Part shown: in pieces, positions 57,256 through 64,000 of the stretch
Position numbering within the stretch: the stretch's first letter is position 1
How the letters are laid out: each line of letters opens with the position of its first letter
Source of the DNA: Pristionchus mayeri
Lineage: Eukaryota > Nematoda > Chromadorea > Rhabditida > Neodiplogasteridae
NCBI GenBank assembly: GCA_036245805.1
Contig: BTRK01000003.1
Location: 14,672,464 to 14,736,463 of the forward strand
Length of the DNA stretch: 64,000 bases
Direction: 5' to 3'
Translations under genes and position numbers: made by a program
The notes under the pieces: model-generated
The model's database searches: none
The model's input: the letters and a program-made list of their open reading frames with translations, nothing else
Told to the model about the DNA's origin: nothing

Positions 57256-59201
57256 TTCAGTTTGCATCACTCATCGACGGATTCGACTAATCAGAATGAG
57301 CACATGGCGTTGTATTATGTCACGTAGTTTCACGTAGTTCTACGGAAGTATTTTAAAGCGTGAATGGGATGTTGACTATTGAAAATTGCGACCGAATCTG
57401 GTTTATCGATTCAAGGAAGCATCGAAGGAGGAATAAAAAGAGAGGACATGGGAAAAGAAGAAGGAAAATGTGGCTGTCAGTGCTCACTCCGGGATGAATT
57501 CAACGATTGTATATGTGTCTCTCCTGAATTTACATTACAAAAAGAGTTATGTCTGTACATTTGCTGATAGGTCAGAAATAGCAACAAGCATAATTGTTCA
57601 ATTTCCGTGAACTGATTATTGCCTCTATGAACCACTACGCAATTTGATACTTTATGTAGGTTACTGAACATGATATTGCAGATGTCAACATTCAAAATTA
57701 CATTAATGAACCCGCAAGCATCCGTGTGGTTCCAACGGTAAGATTATCTTGACAACTTATGTCCATACAATACATACAATACATTGGGCAACATGGGGCA
57801 ATATGTGACTTTCTTCAGGGAAAAAGAGAAGGGACTACAGGGAATACACTCCATCCAACCCATCCACACGTCAAATAGGCAGTTCACTTCGTGTACTCGC
57901 TACGATGGGTTTTCATTCCCCCGAGTGTCAATTGCATCGGAGAATTCCCGTACTCCATGAGATCTTCGTTCTCAAGGAAGAATGGATATGGTGTATTAGC
58001 TGCTGTTTGCAATGGCAAATCGGTCTGAAACTACGACTGAACTTGTGTGCGCACAAATAATCTGAAAATAATGAAAACTGAATTGCCGTATCTTTCATTG
58101 CCTGTTCGAATAATACATGATGATACATTAATTGAATGAATTGAATCTCACTCACCTCCTTGGTACTTGTCGGAAGGAAATAATTTCAGGAAAAAGAACA
58201 TTTATATTTTCCCTCAGACTGACGCTTCTGGACGAGAAGACATAGACTTCTGTAATATGTTAAATGCGCAAAAGCAGAACATTGAGAACGAAACATGAAA
58301 GCAGATCAATTCAAATACGCATCGATTGGGCATTACACAGCTATAAAAAGAGAGAAAACAGGAAAAAACAGGAAAGTAGAGAAGAAATAGATTGTCAGTG
58401 CTGATTCATGCCTTCCGCGATGAAATCAACGGAATGTGAGATATCTCTCGCCCCTACATCACTTACATTTTCGAAAGACATTAGATTATCAATACTTCAG
58501 TGACGTAGTTCTTAATTTTGCAGCAGTCTGCAGGAGCTGCATTCTAAAAATATGATAAATCAGTTTTAGCTTGTCCGAGTCAAGTACTAAATGGAAACGT
58601 AATTATCAATATTTTCAAAATTGTAAATGTCAAATGAAAATGCCGATTTGTCCCGATTCTCGAGAGAGAGGCCTTATCTTTCATTTGGAGTGTGAAGACT
58701 CGACACACACAAAAAAACAAAATATTTATTGAAGCACTTCTCAAATTTACAAACATTGACATTAATGAATTGTATTCGTTCCCGCCTATGTAATATTAAA
58801 GCGAGTTCAATCCAAAATGCGGAGACCAGTTGTACACGAATATATGACGTGTGGCCCAAATAGTCGTAGCTATAGGGATAGAAAAAATAATTTACAGCTT
58901 CCTCTAAAAGTTGCTAACTAGAATGCTAATCAAACGAGTAAGTACTAGTTACTGTCTAATAGTTTGACAAACGATGCCCCGCTATCTTCATTCTGCACAC
59001 TCTCTCGACTGTTCGACTGACTAGAGAGTGTCGTGAACAAGGAGAAGCGTGATATCGCGTACAATAGTTGGATATTCGCCACAGATATCGGAACTCCTTC
59101 CCTTCGCATATTGCGAAATTTGAGGAGAAAGATGATTGCTATATCGCAATTATGTACACTCGAGTATGCAACTGAATATGAATATGGAAAGAGTTGTAAA
59201 T
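57256..59201. other. Mirror of the ANGEL 3' flank
   Basis: Counterpart of 49894-51839. The EVYVFSS relic maps to 58249 on the - strand and the CTCTCTC hairpin to about 58959-59047. Confidence 0.5.
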
Positions 59202-62200
59202 TCACTTGGAGAGATAGAATTCTGCCAAAAGGGGGATATGATCAGAGGGAACGTAGTGGTTCGGCCATGGCTCCAGTTGGCGGATATTCGCTTCTGCAGG
59301 AACTGCCAGTCGACGAATCAGTCGAAGTCGACGACTCTCACCCTGTAATTGTCAACTTTATACGCATCGGGTGCAGTAGGGTTGGCAATGCCAGGGGAGG
59401 TTACGAGCTCATTATTCTCTCCCTTCTCATATTTCGCAATCCGGGGTCGGGAGGCGTAACGAGCTCGTTATCCTCCCCTACTGTTATTTCGCAATGCGCT
59501 AGGGTGCAGTCGCACAAGTTTAGAACAAGTATGTGTGCAACTTGTGTGCCTCCCCCTTAGCTCAAGTCGATTTACAACATGTAAACAAGTCTGATTGTGC
59601 AGCAATCGGTTCATTTTTGGAAAATACGTTACACGAATACTGGTTGATACTTTCTCATTAATAAAATTCTCGTACCTCGCCTCTCCCTGCAGTGCTGTAG
59701 AATATGAAGTCAGGATTGCCAACGGACTTGTGGAAGGCACTCACGTGCGGTTCCTAAATGCAATCAATAAGATAATGTTAATTCCACCGTATTCTCATCG
59801 TTCTTACCCTATAGGTTGTGTAGGTGCAAGTAAGGGGGATTTGATGGCTGAAAGTGGAAGGGGACGAACGCTGCAGTGATTGTAGCAAGGAGCCTGAACC
59901 GGTTGGTATATAGATCTCATAGATAATGGATGTGACCTACCTTCATTGGGGTGGAGCACCCCATCTCGTGCCATCATCGTCATCAGATGAGTTTCCATCG
60001 GCATCTCTCCCATCGGAGCACCATTGAAGTTGCGACCCTCAAATATGCAAATATGCTTGAAGCTCCTCCCCCTTTACCTACCTGATGATCTACCGTAACC
60101 CGTACTCATAATGGCCCGACGCCAACCCAAGTGACCTAATTATCTGACTTTGATTACCAACATACTAATGGTAAAAGATTGTACGTAAGTTTACAGATAT
60201 GCAAATACAAATTGTGGAAGGTATGCTGACCTTCTTCAACTGTCCACTACCATATCGAGGCACGAAGCGAGATGCGTCCAGACTGCAATCGTATCATCAA
60301 CACTGCCCCTCTATCACTCTCTCCGGCACTAGTGGGCTGATCTATGATAGTCTTTCGGAAGAAAACCAAAAGGTGCTTTTTTGCAGTATTTTCACAATAT
60401 CTTCACATACTGTCAAACCGACACGATTCAGCGAAAACTGGGGAAAGATATTTTTTCAGGCTCTCAGTCAGTCGACGGTTCTCATCCGAACTAGTGTAAT
60501 TAATCATCCCTAATTTTTGAATCAATGCGCACCTTCCATTCGTGATGTAGTTGTACAGATCACTCATGGGCTCGAGATTCCAATCTCCCAAACAGACAAC
60601 AGGCTCGTCATCTTGTCGAATCTGCAACCAATACGTTTATTGAGAACCAAGCAGTCGCTCTCTAACCTAACAGAGTAGACACTATAGTGGATCCAGTACT
60701 TTTTAATTCATGTTCTATGTCATGTCCGTTACTTCCAGCCACCCCTCCCCCCTAGTTAGGGGCTAAGACTTTGGTTTCAATGGTGATTACCGGTCCCCGA
60801 CTACATTGGATTTCAGGTAAAGTGGCTATTTTCTTGTGCGGAATCAAAAAAAACAGAACTGACAGCGTGGATGTTTGCCATGAGAAGGGCGATCTGCGCC
60901 AGTTTGGTGTCTCCTCTCTTCTCATTGAACAGGATGTGCGTGTTGGTGATGATGAGAGGGGCGCCAGTCCACTGACACTCCAGACGAAAGATCTGCGCTG
61001 TAATGGAGAGAATGAAAAACGAAGGCATATAACGAGTAATTGTCTGACTCTCTCCAAATTAATGCTCTCTCGCTGTCTCTAACCGGTGAGAGAGTGTGTA
61101 ACATGAGGAAAGTCCAATTGCCCAATTCAGCCAATGTTTCCATAAATCAGAAAATGTGACCAAACTGATTCAAGTTTATATCAATTTTGTTTTCTATCTC
61201 ACTCACCGACATTTCCCCGGTTCAACACCGTGTCGCCAGGGATGAGAAAGTCGACCGTCCTCATTGCAGTGATCTTAAATAGCCATAAATCGATATAATC
61301 ATCGCTCATCCGTCCCCTATACCGTACTCCTCCCTTACCCTGAATCGATTGGTCCTGACGAAGAGACCCAATCCATCCGAGTGAGGTGTTTCCGATTTAC
61401 GAAGATAGAAGCAGCTGTAGCCTACTGCAATGCAAATGTTTGCTTGGCGACGTTTGGGAATACTACTCGTCGTGCACAGCGCTTCCCTCACTTACTTGAT
61501 CTCATGAATGGCTCGTAGAATTGTGTAAAGTGCGTGTCTTGTATCTCTTGCAGTCCGAACACGTCCGCGTTGAGCTCTCTAAACATAATCGAGTTTCAGC
61601 TTATCGAAGGAGCAGATTACTGTAATCCACCTCAACTACTGGCTACTGTAACTCACATCAGATCCCTCTGAATGAGTGGCCATCGATGAGACCATTCAAG
61701 CACGCGCGGCTGGAATCTGAAAAAAGAGATCGATCATGATTTGGGGGAGGTGGAGAGGGTGAGTACCGGTTGTAGTTGAATACGGGATCAACGTCGGATG
61801 AGATCTATAACGTCATGCCTTCTTTGATATATCAAAGGCGGCAGGACGTCATATTTCTCATCCGACATAATGCCTGAATAAGGAGACTCGCCTGGTGTGA
61901 TTGTAGAGGTGTGCAGTGGCCGATATGGTCTTCTGGCATAGCACATTGTAGGTGCAGATACGGAACGGAGCGGAATAGGGATTGATATATGCAGGGCATG
62001 CTGGGTGTGTCTGAACAAGAGCCATCCTCTATTGTCCACGTCATATTTCAAAAAATAAAGAATGACTCACTGCTTGGGGCATCATCCACTTCTCCTCCCA
62101 GTGTCTGTGGAATAGTCGATTCGCTGTGAGAGCGTCCCTCACAATCCTCCCGACGTTGAGTGCTGCATCCAGAGTGGGAGTGGCCAAGCCCAATCCCGAT

Positions 62201-63183
62201 TGAAGAGAAAAAGAAGGATGATGAAAGATTCCTGAAAGCAAGATAATGTAAGAGAGATGTGAGTAGAGAATATACTGCAGGCAAATAGGAGACGGCTTCC
62301 ATCTTCTCAACTCTTTTTTGCACAAACTATTCTTTCATAACCTCCTATGGGAATGAGAAAAGTGAAAATGATGACCAATTTCTAGAAATCAAATGGCCGA
62401 AAGGCAGTAAATTCAGTCATTTATAACATATTTTGATAGCTAAATAATAAATACAAACCGTAGTTGTGAAAGTCGACTGGCTGCGATTGAGGAGCACTAG
62501 TGGAAAAGGAGCGAGAGTGGACGGGACCCATGGCGGATGAGAAGGGAGGACGACTGCCAGTGGGGAAGGGCATGGGATGTACCAGAGGAGTCGGAGGGTT
62601 TGGAACTGCAAAGTGAAATATGAAGAATAAATGGGGATATCAGCAACTTTCGAGAAGAAAGAAAACACTCAATGTTTAAAGCAGTTTTTTAAAAATATTT
62701 TACCCGTGGTGACAGCATCTTCCAAAAGAAGGGAAGTTGTTTTCATTGTCATTTCCTAGGAAAAAAATTCTGATCGACATACCGATTGCATCTACTCCTA
62801 AACCCCTTAAGCATGGAACCCTAAACTCACTGAATTTTATTGCAGTGATGAATTTTCCGCGGAGAAGAAGGGACCGAGAAAAGTAACTAACCTACTATCC
62901 CCGCGATTTCTAGCCAATTTTTACTACAACACAAGTTCACTTTTCGATTTAAATTCTTTGCTTAAGGACGTAATTGTAGCGACCTCTCGCTCTCTCACCT
63001 TTGTCATTCTTATTGCCATCGATCAGATGCGTGAAATCGGGCAGCTCAGCTCCAGATGAGACCTGTAATCGAATAATCATCTCTACAGTTCTTTACCAAT
63101 CCCTCCCCGCATGAAAAGCGCTCGAAACTAACCACATTTGTGCACAATCTGAGCTCATTAAGACGGGGAATCGTGCGTTGCAT
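59202..63183 (-). CDS. ANGEL / CCR4-type EEP nuclease-phosphatase, right-arm copy
   Basis: Second copy, with every exon at 109095 minus the left-arm coordinate: last exon 59343-59202, first exon 63183-63133. All catalytic motifs (LQEIQ, LGDWN, PSDHIPLL) are the same. If the palindrome is real the organism has two convergent, identical copies. If it is an artefact there is only one gene. Confidence 0.85.
61792..61866. mobile_element. Mirror copy of the 75-bp MITE
   Basis: Counterpart of 47229-47303, inside the same intron of the right-arm ANGEL copy. Confidence 0.8.
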
Positions 63184-64000
63184 TACTGGAACACGTGGAG
63201 ATCGCATGGAGGAGAGAAGAGTTGAGAGGGGGAACCTCCGGGTCTAGATCAGTTCGATTATCGAGTGAGATAATTACTAATCGAAAGAATGAGAAGACCA
63301 AGTGAGAAGAGAACTTGGGAAGAGGCACAATAGTGAGTAATACGTATGAATGGGGAAGGAAGATTCGAGAAGGAAACGGACGATTCCAGCATGAGGTGGT
63401 GGAGAAGACTGGAACATCTCTCGTAAACACAGATGGGATCCATGCCAGGGGGTGTACAATGCTTCCTTCTGGAACCCCTCCTCTTCCCCTATGGGCGGGC
63501 AGTGATTCGTTGGTCTCTGTGCTCCTTGTGCATGAGTGGCCACGGGGGTTGATATTTGTCCCTCCCTCTCTCGCTCCCCTCCTTCCCCGATCAGATGTTC
63601 AAAGCACCAAATGGCTGGGGTGCATCATCTCCTCTTCTCTCTTTCTTCTCTCTCCCTTGTCTCTGCTCGCAGGTGCTCTCTGGGTGCTCTGCTATTTTGA
63701 TCTGAGCGTACAGTAGAAGAGGGACGCTAGAGGGTCGAGATCAAATCACCATCCACCGAGGAGGGGGAGGTCCCTGGCTCAGATCAAAGCGTCAGCAGGA
63801 GAGAGTAGGGCAATTGATGAGGAAGGAGAGAAAGGAGGGGGGTGGGGGGGCCAGGATGTCTGCTCCCCCTCTTTTCCAGCTGATCTCGCGAATATCCAGT
63901 GACGTGCTGAGATGACGAGAGGCTAATGGAAGAAGGAAGAAATGGGGGACAGTTAGCGGGGAGCAGAAAATGCATTCACATTAATTGTTGACATAGTGAT
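63184..64000. other. 5' flank of the right-arm ANGEL copy
   Basis: Mirror of 45095-45911. Purine/pyrimidine-biased sequence with open frames on both strands but no splice-consistent exons or domains. Promoter elements could not be identified. Confidence 0.5.

Larger units (their letters stand above)
54610..64000 (-). repeat. Right arm of giant inverted repeat, runs off the window
   Basis: Mirror image of 45095-54485. The symmetry still holds at the last base of the window (ATAGTGAT against ATCACTAT at 45095), so the true arm length is at least 9,391 bp. Confidence 0.95.

Overview
This 64 kb window is eukaryotic. The intron-exon structure (many introns of 50-200 nt ending in TTTCAG-like acceptors), a secreted LACT-type beta-lactamase-related protein with polyglycine-hydrolase-like repeats, and mariner, RTE and CR1 elements all fit a nematode. 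A free-living or animal-associated rhabditine or diplogastrid is my inference. I could not place the genus.

Three multi-exon genes can be followed exon by exon with consistent splice phases: (1) an M16/MPP-beta/core-protein-like peptidase homologue, + strand, 7566-17831; (2) a secreted serine beta-lactamase-like (LACT) protein, - strand, 27456-31239; (3) an ANGEL/CCR4-type endonuclease-exonuclease-phosphatase, + strand, 45912-49893. The ANGEL gene occurs a second time, apparently identical, on the - strand at 59202-63183. A fourth, broken gene on the - strand (10040-12566) is nested inside intron 3 of the M16 gene. It encodes a PHD-like zinc finger protein and carries a 163-bp tandem array in which each unit holds a phase-0 60-nt exon.

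Layout: 1-1220 mariner (cut by the window edge); 1221-7565 repeat-rich DNA with duplicated exon-like modules; 7566-17831 M16 gene with the nested gene and an RTE fragment in its introns; 17995-26887 a dense transposon block (TA-flanked elements, CR1, mariner, RTE inside a 452-bp inverted repeat); 27456-31239 LACT gene; 31240-45094 intergenic DNA dominated by palindromic fold-back elements and recurring exon-like relics; 45095-64000 a giant inverted repeat with 9,391-bp arms that looks perfect and runs off the right edge. Its centre is a 124-bp spacer inside a truncated mariner transposase.

The protein genes do not form a pathway. The main theme of the window is DNA rearrangement: nested insertions, palindromes, and transposons that duplicate splice sites or exons. 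The large palindrome is either a recent fold-back inversion or an assembly/amplification chimera, and sequence alone cannot decide.
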